Part shown: piece after piece, positions 35,904 to 47,981 of the stretch
Layout of the letters: each line of letters begins with the position of its first letter
Position numbering within the stretch: position 1 is the stretch's first letter
From: Escallonia rubra
Lineage: Eukaryota; Streptophyta; Magnoliopsida; Escalloniales; Escalloniaceae
Direction of reading: 5' to 3'
Assembly (NCBI GenBank): GCA_033065855.1
Contig: JAVXUO010000053.1
Location: forward strand, 186,001 to 250,000
DNA: 64,000 nt
The notes under the pieces: model-generated
What the model saw: only the letters and a program-made list of their open reading frames with translations
What the model was told of the DNA's origin: nothing
The model's database searches: none
Position numbers and translations under genes: made by a program

Positions 35904-38851
35904 ATGAATATCCCGGTGATCGGATGCTGCATTGACAAGATTTCTGATAGAGTGGGAGATTTTCTGATTAACGGAGCCTTGCGCGAAGCTGGTTATTTGT
36001 TCAACTTCAAGAAAAATGTTGCACATCTTGAAGATAACCTTAACAACCTTAAAGCTGCTCTAAGTGAAGTTCAAAAAGTAGAGGAAATAGACCGCAACAA
36101 TGCAAGAAATGTCGATCCAGATGTTTCCAAGTGGTTGGACGGTGCAGTAAAGATGAAGAAAGACTTGGAGGGTTTTTTGGAAGACAAGATTCAAAACAAA
36201 GCTCATGGTGTTTGCTGCAAAGTGCCATTTCCCAATTGTTGCTACCGATTCAAACTCGGTAGGAAGGCATCAAAGAAAAGTGTTGATGTTGCTGAACTCA
36301 TCAAAAAAGGGGAACCTTTCAAGAAGCGTGATGATGAAGTTGCACATCTTGCACCTCATGAAGATAGTAGGTTGTTATCTGTAGAAAAGTGTGTGAAATT
36401 CGACTCAAGGTCGAAGATTTTTGATGATATATTGGTTGCTTTAAGGGACAGTAATGTCACCAGAGTTGGAATACATGGCATGCCAGGGGTGGGAAAGACC
36501 ACAATGATGGAAGAGATCAGGAGAGCTTTGGTTTTGAACAAAGAATTCGAAGAGGTTGCAGTTGCTGTTGTCTCTGCGACTTTGGACGTCAAAAGCATTC
36601 AGAGGAAGCTTGCAAGTGGTTTGGGTTTATCTGACCTAGATAAAGAAGCTGATGAATCTACGAGAGCTGGTCTACTAAGGCGCAGACTGAAGAATGGGAA
36701 AAAGATCCTGATTATCTTAGACGATGTTTGGTGTAAGCTTCCCTTAGCAGACATAGGAATTGATTTCGGAGACAGCAAGAACTGCAAAATTTTCATGACA
36801 TCTCGAGAAAGAAGGGTATGTGAAGCAAATAAGTGTATGTCTTTCTTGATTGACATCTTAAGTAAAGAGGAAGCTTGGAGTCTTTTCAGGCAGCATGCTG
36901 GAAATTGTGTTGACTATCCAGATATTAGTCCAGTATCCGAGGTCGTTTTTAACGAATGTGGACGCTTGCCGCTCATAATTCGAGCAGTTGGAGAAGCACT
37001 CAAGGACGGGGATCTGTTTGAATGGAAAGATGCACAGCGACAATTCGAGAGCTGCACACCTCATATGATTGCCAATATAGACGACCAAGCTTACAAGACC
37101 TTGGAATTGAGTTTTAATAAGTTGAAACCCGAAGAGGCAAAGTCCTGCCTTTTGCTCTGTTCATTGTTCCCTGAAGATGCTGCGATTTCTATTGATGAAG
37201 TGTCACTACTTGCAAAGGCGATGGGCTTCCTTCCTAACACGGATTCAATAGAAGATGCAAGAAACAGAGCACTTTCATTGGCAAAAACTCTCAAAACTTC
37301 TTGTTTGTTGCAAGAATGTGAAGATGGAGACTCAGTTAAACTGCACGATGTTATCAGAGATGTCAGCGTACATGTTGCTTCCGAAGACGTCAAGTACAGA
37401 TTTATGGTGAAATCCGTTGTCTCTGCATGGCCAGAGATTCATGAAGCTCGTAGAGCGATATCACTGAGAATTGAGACTACTCTTGAGCTTCCCAGAAAAT
37501 TGGAATGTCCGCAACTTCAGACCCTAATGTTAAACAGTAACAAGTATGCATGCACACGAGTTCCTGACACATTTTTCGACGGCCTTGAGAACCTTGCAGT
37601 TTTGAGTTTGAGGAATATATATATCTCCTCGCTTCTCATGCTACCTAACCTTTTGATGTTGTACGTGTGTATAGAAGATGATTGCTGGTTTGATATATCC
37701 ATGCTCAAGGAGTTGAAGAAACTTGAGATTCTTATCCTTGCTTGCTCCTATATCCCTGAGTTGCCGCTGGACTTGAGAGAGTTGAAGAATCTTCGGTTGT
37801 TGGATCTGAGGAGGTGTTGCCAACTCAGGTTCATTGAGAAAGGTGTCTTATCAAGTCTAAACCACTTAGAAGAACTATACCTGCCAAGCTGCTTTGATGG
37901 TTGGAATGCTGCCTTACTCGATGAACTAAATTCATTGACTCGCTTAACAGCATTAGGGGCGCGTGCAATCGATTTCGACAATTTACCGGGTTACCAGTTC
38001 TGTAAGAAGCTGATCAGGTATGATATATCTGTGAGATCCGTTGGCTCTACTTTGACAGGACCAACAGAATTCTCCAAGCCCTTCTCATCAACCAGAACAA
38101 TCAACGTCGGTGACATAAACTTAATCGACCGAAGAGACACGGTAAAAGTTCTGATCGAGGGGGCTGAAAAGTTGTTCCTGACTGTTAATAAAACCGTTAA
38201 AAATCTCTTCTACGAGAGCAGCAGAGATGGCTTTCCACATTTGAAGTTCTTGGAAGTCCGTGATTGTGAAGGAATGGAATATCTAGTAAAATGGACTCCT
38301 TTATTTCAAAAGAGGTCCTTCTCTAAATTGGAACTATTGGTTGTTTCCGGATGTAAGATTAGATATCTCTTTAACGTGGCAATGGTGAAAGAACTCAAGT
38401 GTCTCAAACAGTTAGAGATAATCAAGTGCGATTTCATAGACGCGGTAGTAGTAAATGAAAGCCGAGGAGAGGAAGAAGAGAGCATGGATCCTGTTCATTT
38501 TCAAACCCTGAATTATATTAAGCTGGAGCTTCTTCCAAAACTCACAAGCTTCTACTGCGAAGCAACAAAGAGATCGGGGATGGTTCCTGCCCATGCTCAA
38601 ATTCTCTTTCCCGGCGGCAAGGTATACTTCGACCAACATTTTGAATAAACAAGTGCGATGGGTGTCTTTTGCTCTTTATTTCTCGGGACCTTGGAAATTT
38701 ATCTGACTACTAATCCACTTCACCTGTGCTAATGAGCTGAAATCGCTTCCTTAAATTTCTCAAGATACTACACACAAGAAATACGAGGAACTTACCCATG
38801 CACTTAAGGACAAAGATTAGAGCCGACACCAAGATGGCTGTTTATTTTGAA

Positions 38852-38890
<39 letters not shown>

Positions 38891-41800
38891 ATTTCAATGT
38901 AGTGGTACCCGAGTGTGCACACTTTTTCACTTTTCGTCTTTTGTCCTTAAAAAGCCGCCGTTGTGTCTTGTGTTAGTAAATGAAATTAGCCTCCCATTAT
39001 CTTGCGTATTTTATTTTATTTTCCAATGCAACATACGAAGAAACTTTCATAGCATAGAGAAGTTTCAAATAATATTTGTGCCTATGCTCCATAACAAACT
39101 TTACCATACTTCAGGTTGCATTCCCTGCATTAGAGAGGATTGAAATTGCTGGTTTACCACAAATTGAAGCTCTATGGGACAGTCAATGTCCGACAGCGGA
39201 ATCTTTCTCCCAACTACGGGAATTGTCTGTACGTTCTTGTGAAAGATTGAAAATTGTTACAATGCTTCCAAGGTTGACAAATTTGCAAGTGATTACGGTT
39301 TATCATTGTGGATCAATAACTGAATTTGCATGTCCTGCCGCTCTGGAACTCATTCCAACAAAAATAACAACCCTATTGCCTGAGTTGAAGAAAATGTACC
39401 TTCTAAATTTGCCGAAATTGAAGCAAACAGTGTTCAACTCAAAGGAACTTGAGGATGAAATTGTTGTGTCCCCAAAGCTAACTTTACTGACCATTGAGGG
39501 CTGCCACAGTTTGAAAAATGTGTTCTCACCTTCTGTGGCCAAAAATCTTAAGAATCTTGAAGAGCTGATGGTGTGTCAATGCAATAAGATGGAAGAGATT
39601 GTGGCGACGATAAGAAAAGGTCGAGAAGAAAGTGATGACAAGATTTCTTTCTGTCAGTTGAAGAGAATAGTGCTTGATGATGTGAAAAACCTGAAGAAGA
39701 TCTGGGGTAGTGAATATGAAGAACATCATGATGAAGAAATCCAAGAGGTGGACCCAGCTATTACCCAACCTCAACCCTTTCACAGAAACGAGGTACACTA
39801 TAAATTTCCTGCTCAATGTTCATTATCGGTCAATAGCTTTCCAACACCTGCAATGCATGTACATAAGGAAAAAAATATGAAAAAAATTTAGCCAAGAGTA
39901 AGAAATCTCAATGCGTAAGAATGTTGTGAATGATAAAGAGATTAATGTATACACCTCGTGTGCAATTAAGAAAAAGTTGAATATCTAAGTAACCACGCGC
40001 ATCTCGTGTGCAATTAAGAAAAAGATGACTATCAAAGTAAAATATGTTTTTCAAAGGCTTAGGAGTTGTTTGATAAAACTGAAATTTAAGTATTGCAAGC
40101 TTAAGCACTGAATTTGTAAAAGTAAAAAGTTTAAGCAGCTGATTTTTTACCACTTAAAAACAAGTTAACTTGTTTTATAAACTAAAAGCAGATGTCTGAA
40201 AATTGTTCTCTTTTTCAAATTTATCCATTCAAAATTATACATGTATATATTATATAATTTTTTTAATACGAAAACTGTGTGGGTTGTATTGGTGGTGGGG
40301 GCGGTCGAAAAGGTGTTAATAATGGTGGTGATAGTAGTGCGTGAAGATGTGGGGTTGAAAATTGTGGTGGTGGCGATAAGTGGCGGTCATTGAGGGTGCT
40401 ATACTGTGGTAATATAGAGATGGTTTTGGGCTTTTGGCAGACTTGCAAGTGGTGGTGGTGGTGATGGTTTGGTGGAGATGGCAATGTCCTCCGACGGTGC
40501 TGCTGATGGCCATGGTGGTGTGGTGGTGGTAGTGTGGCGGCGGCTTGCCGGTGTGGTAACTGTGGTAGTCGTGGAGAAAGGAACATGGTGGTCGTCGTGG
40601 TAGCTCTAGAACGGTGGAGGTAGTGTTGCCAGCAAATTAATTGTGGTGACAATTATTTTTTCGACCCAAAAATTTGTTTAATAAATTGACCATCTATCAA
40701 ACTTTAAATTAAGTGATAAGCATTAGGTAAGCTGACTTAAAATTTTAGTCCATAATAATTGACACGGATTAGTTTTTTAGTGCTATAATGTTAAGCGTTT
40801 TCAAACGCATTTAATTAAAAATCAATGAAGAAATTAAGTTTAATGTGCTTAATTGTGTTGTATCTCCTGCTCTCTTTACCCCGTCCATTTCTTTCCTCTC
40901 CGTATTCTCCCTCCATTAACAATTTGCAACGACTTGGAAGGTTTGTTTGCCAAGCTTGGAAGAATTACGCCTGCACCGTGTAGGGATTTCCCCGCTGGAG
41001 ATCAGTCATTCAGCTGAATCCTTTTGCAAATTAAGATTTGTATATCTAGCGGCTTGTGACGCACTTTTTCCACCAAACTTTTGGGTACAAATGCAAAATC
41101 TGCAAGAGTTCACTCTTCGTGGTTGTGATGTGGCAAGAGAGTTATTTGATCTTCAGGGACTAAATGTCCGCGAGCTACATGTCCCGCTCCTCTCAAGAAT
41201 GAGTACGTTTTCTATAAGTAGACTACCTGAGTTGCAGCTACTGTGGAACAGGGATCCCTGTGGAATCCTAGATTTTCAAAGTTTAACAGTCATAAAAATT
41301 GAGCATTGTGGTCTCCTGAAAATGCTCTTCTCATGTTCCGTGGCCAGAGCTCTCGAACAACTACGAGTATTAATAGTAGGATCATGTCCTATGATAGAAA
41401 CTATCGTCTACGATGACGAGGGAAAGGAAGGAACCGGTCATAGCATTGAATTTCCTCGGTTGAAGTTCATAAAACTTGAGGAACTGCCGAGGCTAACAAG
41501 TTTCTGCAATGCAAAAATTGCTTTAACAATGTACTCGTTAACCGCATCAAGATTGGATAGATGTCCCCGGATTTTGGGTTTCTCTTCTGGACAATTACAC
41601 ATGCCAAAGATGAAGATATCTTCTGGACAATTGGCCACGCAATTGAGGATGACATATTTAGGTCGAGCTCCATCGCCATGGATTACAGTCACAGACCTCA
41701 ATAAACAGCTACAGGTAATCTCAAAGGTTCTAATATTCGATTAAAAATATGCAATGCATCCTAATATATGATTATGCAAAGTTGTTCTTGGTGAGGAAGT

Positions 41801-42603
41801 CATCTTGGAAGATACTGCCTCCAACATGTGGAAAATTGAATGTGCCTGCAGATTAATATGATATGATGTGCAAGGCACATCATTTATTAGTGACCTAAAC
41901 ACTGTAATTAATGATATGCAACGGTTTAATGCAAAGCCATTGGAACGTCAAACTATGTGGTAGCAACAAAGAGTGTAGTTTTTTTGTGACAGCCATATGT
42001 TAGTTAACTTTTTCGACATGAAAGATTGCTTTTCCTTTTTGAGTGTCCTGTTATAGGTATTCGCTTGCTTAATCATCTAAACTTCTTTAGAGTTCCGGTA
42101 TCATTATCATGATGATGATGCCAATGCTGTTGTAGTTTTCTCTTTTACAACGTAGTAGTTTGTCGACCAAATAACTTCTTCAAAAAAAGGGTCTAGTTTT
42201 TTAATAAAGGGGAGTATTAGTCTGTTGGACTGCCGAGCCTAAAAAATTGGGGTGTCTTTCCTCTTCCTTTGGTTTTTCACAATTCCATTATGTGCCTCCT
42301 CTGTACAAATAGTTCAACGTGACGAAGTCATGTGCTATTTATGTCTCCTGTGAAACAATTTATGCTTCTAACAGTTTCTAGGCTTGCAACTTCATTGGTT
42401 TTTTTTTTTTTTTTCAGGAATTAGTAACGGACAAAGATAGTTCTCGCAACTGGGTAAAAACGGACGTCGTCGACAATTTTCTTGAGGAGCTGGCATGGAA
42501 TGATCGATATGAAATTCAGAAATACAAAATCTTTAATGAATTGTACCCCACTACATCAATCTTCCTAATCCGACAGTCTTCGATGATTGGAAGTAGTAAG
42601 TAG
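35904..42603 (+). CDS. CC-NBS-LRR (NLR) disease resistance protein, At4g27190-like
   Basis: Four exons fit: 35904-38621, 39115-39792, 40941-41714 and 42418-42603. All join in phase 0 with GT-AG sites (AAG|gtatac, ttcag|GTT, GAG|gtacac, ACAG|gtaatc, tttcag|GAA) and give about 1451 residues. Residues 1-150 form a coiled-coil-type N-terminus. NB-ARC motifs: P-loop GMPGVGKTT (about 192), kinase-2 ILIILDDVW (268), RNBS-B FMTSRERRVC (297), GRLPL (353), RNBS-D LLLCSLFPED (416) and LHD in the MHD position (480). LRRs fill about 530-1390, with the FPALERIEI and NLKNLEELMVCQCNKMEEIV blocks typical of this subgroup. The start MNIPVIGCC fits the family; an upstream in-frame ATG (35853) adds residues not seen in relatives. 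Expected role: cytosolic immune receptor switching on ATP binding. The weakest splice site is the acceptor at 40940. The last exon adds a 61-residue tail unlike an LRR. Confidence 0.9.
38853..38890. repeat. (CT)n(CA)n microsatellite in NLR intron 1
   Basis: CT repeats followed by CA repeats within the first intron of the NLR gene. Confidence 0.9.
40060..40870. mobile_element. Probable MITE-like insertion in NLR intron 2
   Basis: Most of intron 2 (39793-40940) looks like inserted repeat. Left words such as GTTGTTTGATAAAACTGAAA and CTTAAGCACTGAATTT face right words such as ATCAAACTTTAAATTAAG and TAAGCTGACTTAAAATTTTAG, which suggests loose inverted ends. The core (40280-40660) is GGTGG-rich. 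The 129-residue minus-strand frame there is low-complexity. Boundaries are uncertain and no target duplication was found. Confidence 0.4.
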
Positions 42604-45108
42604 TCAGCGACCATGCAATTTTGGTCATTGGATCTGGATATTAATCCCCTCGAATACCGCCGGCTCATTTTCTCTCATATGTCCTCTTTAAGTTCCGTGT
42701 TTGAGCACCTTATTATCTTTTTGTCTTTTCTTTTTCTCTCTACATGTAGTTCTGGCTCAAGTGATCTCTTCCCAACATTAATGCTCCAAGTATGAATTAA
42801 TACTCTTGTTCCATTTTGAGTGTGTTATTACTTTGCGTGCTCATACAAGCACAACTTTGAAGAAATGTACGTACATACTCGATTTTCCAAGGCGATATCA
42901 GAAAATTTATTACTTAATTACGTTCAAGGCATAGACTTAACACCCTTATGGGTGGGACACGCCAAAATAGAAAGCAAGACTCATAATGAAGATTCCAAGT
43001 GAGGGTGCGTCAATATTGATACCAGGCAAAAAGTTGAAATGTTGCAACCCGAGATCTTTGTTTGGGAATTTCACACTCTTCAAGATATATATGATAAACG
43101 ATCGCCTTTATTATTTGAGCGTACATTTGAAAATGCTTATGGAACCTAGAGCGACAAAAGGTCAAATTCAAATGCAAAAAACTAGAGCTTGTTTTTGCAC
43201 GCTCTTCAAGATATATGATCAGCGAAGATATTTGAGCTTCACCCCTGCATCCTTAAGTTCTAATTAGTGCTTTTAGACACGCTTGTGAAATACATAGCGC
43301 TAAACTAATAAAGAATGTCCACCCTGTGGAACATACTGAGGAATGGCTCCAAGCCCCTTCATATGTGGAACATACCGAGGAATGGCTCCAAGCCCCTTCA
43401 TATGAACTTGCGCATCTGTAACTGTGCATGTCACCTGTAGAGGAACTGATGCAGACATCGGTCTTTCGTCAAATTGTTCTCCATCACATAATGCAGGAAA
43501 GGCCCTACACCCTGCTATGAACACTGAAAACTTCATTATTTTTAACTTGACGCAAATGCTCCTAAACCTTTCTGGGTTCCTCCTAAAGGGCTTCAACAGT
43601 TCAACTTAATCGAACTCTTATTATTTCCTAATCCTTCCCTTGATTTCTCAACAGATTAAACACCATCAGTCCATTATCTTGATTTCAAAAAGAAATTTAT
43701 CTCGCCTTCATAAAACTAGTTCATGCACTAGCTCTTTTGGCACTAGCCTTACTCGGTGGCGGAGCAAAAAAAAAAAGAAAAGATTTAAGGTGGGCACCAG
43801 ATATAAAATTGAGAAATTGGCCCAAAAATTGCTAAACTCTCAATCTAAAGTTAAAAATCCCAACAAGCCTCGATCTGAAACCTATATACACCCACCACCC
43901 ATGAGCAGCAAATGCAATCTGAAATTACGAATCCAAAATCTCAATCTGAAATTAAGAATCTCACTAGCAGTCCCAATTCCCAACTGCAAATTGTAAATTT
44001 TAAAACTCAATTTTCAAATTCAAAATTAAAAGAAAAAAAAAAGGTTCAAGTTCAAGGAATTAGAAAGTTTAAGAATAAACAGTGGAAGTCTAGATCTTAC
44101 TTACTTTCAAGTGGAGGATTAGGGTTTGCGACTTGTTGTGGAGGCGATGGAGCAATTCCAGTAATCAGTGGAAGGATGGTGGCTTTATATTTGGGAGAAA
44201 ATGCTAGAATTCTTCATGATTTTCGGGTTAAAGAGATTGTGGTGGAGACAATTAGGTGAGATACTGAGATTTGGGAAAGAAAAGATGAGGTCGGCATCAC
44301 TGATCACTGCATCAGAGCAATACACCGCAACGAATTGACAATGCCGAAGGAATCGACAAATCGAGCAATACACCATGACTTCAACAATCCTTCCATGATT
44401 AGATCTATCATTGGTGGACCGACAAGTGGAGGTTGTTCGACGTGGCGTTGAGGGCATGAGGCCAGTGAGAGTACCAAGGAGACGATGTGCTTTGTTCGTT
44501 ATGTGGCTTACAAGCTTTGAAAACATGGCTTTGAAAACAGTAGAGGATAAAGAAAAATTTATTGTGTTGACTTTATGTTTGGACTTCGTTTTTTTTTTTT
44601 TTTTTTGGTTTTGGTTTACTTGTGTAAGTTAATTAGTACTTTAAATGACTAAAAATATATATTTTTTAACTATCTTCAGAATTTTTAAGTAACTTTAAAA
44701 TGACTAGAAATATATCTCCTATAAGCATTTTTAAAAGTTTTTACGTGAGCATTTTCTTCATTGGAAATCAAATATACCATATGAAATGAAAAAATCATAG
44801 AGAAGGAGGTGGGCACCAGCCCATTCTTCCCCCCCCCCTACTACTGAACAATTTTCAGCTACATAACCACCTATTTATGGTTTCTAGTCATGTGACTCAT
44901 GTCAAAATAATAGTTGTAACCCTCTTTTGTTTTGCCTCAAAAAGCTCACTCTAGCTTTTAATTAGCAGTAATATTATTCAAACATTCGATTTTGGAGTTT
45001 TTATTTTTTCTTTTTTTTGAGATCCACCTTTCAAGTTTTGTTGGAAGCATTTTGTCTCTTCTTCCCTTTAATCTTCATCCCAACACCTAGTACCTAAGAA
45101 CACCAAAC
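42604..45108. other. Intergenic, no host gene recognised
   Basis: Short open frames occur but none resembles a known protein. Loose repeats ACTCTTCAAGATATAT (43076 and about 43200) and a 39-bp tandem duplication (43326) are present. GGTGGGCACCAG occurs at about 43789 and 44810 on the same strand, which may mark an unrecognised element. The end of the NLR transcript should lie near the start of this stretch. Confidence 0.4.
43326..43401. repeat. Tandem duplication, unit about 39 bp
   Basis: GTGGAACATACTGAGGAATG and the following GCTCCAAGCCCCTTCATAT are repeated once with a single visible difference. The minus-strand frame across it (43300-43596) contains VPLQVTCTVTDAQVHMKGLG, which I cannot place. 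Confidence 0.8.
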
Positions 45109-45422
45109 CATCAACATAGAGATGTCAAACGGGCCGGGTCAGCCCGATCCGGCCCTAAAATGGCTCGGGCTGGCCCTACCCTACAGGTGAATAATGAAAG
45201 CCCTGGACCATAGGCCCTAAGGCCAGGCCTGATTTTCTGGCCAAAAAATCCAACCTGGGCCCACGCGATTTTTGAATTTCAAATTCCCCCCCCCAACGGC
45301 TATATTCTCCCTTTTTTGCAAAATTCCACTTTTACCCCCCCCCCCCCCCCACCTCCAAAACAGCTATATAACGGCTAGAAATTCCACTTTAAATAACCTA
45401 TCTTATCGTTGTAGTAGAAATC

Positions 45423-46196
45423 CTTAAAATGGCTACAATATTAACGAAATGGAGATATGTAGGACCCTTTCAGGAAATAGTAAAACATATGGACATTAAG
45501 TTTAATAAATATTGGGCGGAATCGCGTACTATTTTTGTTGTAGCCACTTGTTTAGATCCTGGGTTAAAGTTGCATGGTACGAAAGTTTCGATACTAAAGA
45601 CATCAAGACTAATGTGCTACATGGATGAAGACACAACCAAACATACAACGAAAGTGAGCACGACATTTGAGGATCTGTACAACCTATAATAAAATTTCGC
45701 TGACGTGCGCGGGTGAGCTTCATTGTCGAGCGGTGAAATATATTATGCGTCATATATTAAGGGCCTTGAACATCTAGTAGCAAGACAACTACGAGCGGAA
45801 GGTACTTCAAGTTTGGCAGGTTCGTCTACTTTTTCCTCTTTTAATGAGATTGGTTTGTATGTAAATACTAATCATTATTTTGCTTTATCAATGGAAGAAC
45901 AGATGAATTTTGATTTGTTAACTTTTTGGAAACAAAATGAAAAAATTTATAAAACTTTATTCATAATTGTCCGAGATGTACTAGCGGTGCAAGTATCTAC
46001 GGTTGCTTCAGAGTCGGCATTTTCAGCGAGCGGGAGGGTGTTGATGATAGGAGAAGTCGTCTTAACCCTGAGTCACTCGAGTTATGTGTATGTTGGAAGG
46101 ATTATCTTAATGCAAAATACTACGAGCAAGATAAACCGATTGATAATAGGAAAATCAGCGATTTGGACATCGAAATTGTTCCGGATGATTTGGTAA
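45423..46196 (+). pseudogene. hAT transposase fragment (DUF4413-like and dimerisation region)
   Basis: The first frame (45429-45689) reads MDIKFNKYWAESRTIFVVAT then CLDPGLKL, matching the hAT RNase-H-fold region. The second (about 45725-46196) reads FDLLTFWKQNEKIYKTLFII then VSTVASESAFSASGRV, the hATC dimerisation domain. Just after SGRV the reading shifts by one base: the other frame continues DDRRSRLNPESLELCVCWKD, the normal end of hATC. The N-terminal zinc finger and most of the catalytic domain are absent. It is a dead remnant. Confidence 0.8.
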
Positions 46197-46333
46197 TTTC
46201 TTTTTCTTTTCCTTTTCTCAAGTTTTTAGTATAAATTATTTTCAAACAAATTAAGTGTGTCTAAAGTAAACAATGCACTTGAAAAAATATATTTTTTTCC
46301 TCACTTTTTTTTTTAAAATGAATCATATATATA

Positions 46334-46544
46334 CATCTACCGGTGGAGAGCTTGTGGACGGCTCAGATTGAATATTTTGTACACTAACCGTTATACTTAG
46401 TAGCGGTTAGGGGCCCACTCGGGCGGAAGGTATCATGAATAGCAAAGAGATCCAGTAAAATTGGAGGAGCAAGCCTAATCGCTACAAAGAGTAGCTGTTA
46501 GACAGAGTGGTGGAGATCTCCACCGGTAAATGTGGATCTGGTCC
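46334..46544 (+). mobile_element. Microsatellite-bound element, family 2, copy 2
   Basis: About 211 bp lie between TA runs within the hAT element. Ends are CTACCGGTGGAGA and TCTCCACCGGTAAATG, imperfect inverted repeats. It shares the GTGGACGGCTCAGATTGAAT block and the following AGTAGCGGTTAGGGGCC with copy 1 at 27124-27320. A family 1 element follows immediately, separated by a 28-bp TA run. It has no coding capacity. Confidence 0.75.
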
Positions 46545-46572
46545 ATATATATATATATATATATATATATAT

Positions 46573-47925
46573 GGAGCTGATCCCTTGACAGCGCTGGCAA
46601 AATTGATTAAGTTGCTAGCGCGATCTGACCGTCCATCCCGAAAGATGGACGGCCCAGATCTTTTTTTGCGTTTTTTTAAGTACGTCCGCTACATTATGTA
46701 GCGGACAATTTTTTGACTTTTTTGACAAAAATACCCTTTGTGCCCATCCGCTACATTATGTAGCGGACAAAGCCTGTACTTTTTTTCTAACCCTTTCTCT
46801 GATTAATTTTCTGACCATTTCTCTCTCTTTTGTCTAATTAATTGTCCGCTACATAATGTAGCGGATAATTTCTGACCCTTTCTCTCTCTTCTCTCCTCTC
46901 TCCTGACATGTTTAATTGTTCTCTCTCTCTCTCATTAATGTCTGACTCTTTCTCTCTCATCTCCCCTCCCTTCTTCTTCTTCTTCTTCTCCTCTCTCTCT
47001 CCCCTGTCCATCCTCCTTGCAGTAATGACAACAGCCCACATCACGGCCGAGCTCTACTCCGGCGTCGCCGCAGCAGAGGCGTTCGCCTCTTCCCCGAGCT
47101 CCGACCACCACAACCAAGAAACCCACGAAGACGCACCCCCCCTCTCTCTCTCTCTCTCTCTCATTTCTGAACAACGAGCTGGAGGAAGGAGAAACTAGAA
47201 ATGAAAAGTTGGAAAATATTGCCCAGATCATTGGTCTGAGAAGTATTTGGAATTGGTGTTGGATTCTTTTCTTTCTGTTGGTCAATTTTCAGTTTTGGAC
47301 AAGGGAGTCAACTTTGTGGTGCTGCAACCATATTCTTTCTTGAAGCTTGAACGCAAGCAGCCATGGTGGTGGGGACTTTCCCTTGTTTGAGAGGAAAGAA
47401 TATTGGTTCAGGTGAAATGGGTGAGCCAAGAAAATTGCCTCACCATCAAATCCCCACAATTCGTCCATCAAAACAATGATCTACAAACAAGAGAGAGAGA
47501 GAGAGAGTCAGAAAGTTAGTGAGAGAAAGGAGAGAAAGAAAGAAAAAAAATGATGAGAGAGAGGAGAGAGAAAGGAAACCGTCAGAACATTAAATGAGGA
47601 AAAGAAAGAGAAAGAGAAAAAATACGTCCGCTACATAATGTAGCGGATGAAAATTGAGGGTATTATTGTCAGAAAATTGTCCGCTACATAATGTAGCGGA
47701 CGGATTTAAAAAAAAGTCAGAACAGTAGTCTCGATAGTCCGCTACATAATGTAGCGGATGGGCACAAAGGGTATTTTTGTCAAAAAATTGTCCGCTACAT
47801 AATGTAGCGGACGGACTTAAAAATACGAAAAAAAAAGATCTGGGCCGCCCATCTTTCGGGATGGACGGCCAGATCGCGCTAGCAACTTAATCAATTTTGC
47901 CAGCGCTGTCAATGGATCAGCTCCC
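46573..47925. mobile_element. Microsatellite-bound palindromic element, family 1, long copy D
   Basis: A 1353-bp element lies between TA runs. Ends GGAGCTGATCCCTTGACAGC and its near-mirror GTCAATGGATCAGCTCC start inverted arms of about 190-200 bp, which share GCTAGCGCGATCTG, CGTCCATCCCGAAAGATGGAC and a GACAAAAATACCCTTTGTGC block. Seven copies of the CCGCTACAT[A/T]ATGTAGCGG palindrome occur (from 46684, 46746, 46844, 47636, 47679, 47737 and 47790), three in the left part and four in the right. CT-rich and GA-rich stretches mirror each other further inside (46860-47000 and 47490-47620). A unique gene-like segment fills the middle. No transposase was recognised. Confidence 0.85.
47022..47480. 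other. Gene-like segment inside element D, possibly captured
   Basis: Plus-strand 47023-47145 reads MTTAHITAELYSGVAAAEAF then ASSPSSDHHNQETHEDAP. It is GC-rich and codon-like, unlike its AT-rich surroundings. Minus-strand 47289-47471 reads MMDELWGFDGEAIFLAHPFH then SPPPWLLAFKLQERIWLQHH. Neither is recognised. The composition suggests a piece of host gene carried by the element, as Pack-type transposons do, but the source cannot be named. Confidence 0.35.
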
Positions 47926-47937
47926 ATATATATATGT

Positions 47938-47940
<3 letters not shown>

Positions 47941-47979
<39 letters not shown>
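47941..47979. repeat. (TA)n microsatellite right of element D
   Basis: TA run that separates element D from the remaining right part of the hAT element. Confidence 0.9.

Positions 47980-47981
<2 letters not shown>

Noticed and set aside
46838-47285. Minus-strand frames rich in Arg, Glu and Lys near element D
   Set aside because: Translations of CT/GA-rich simple sequence.
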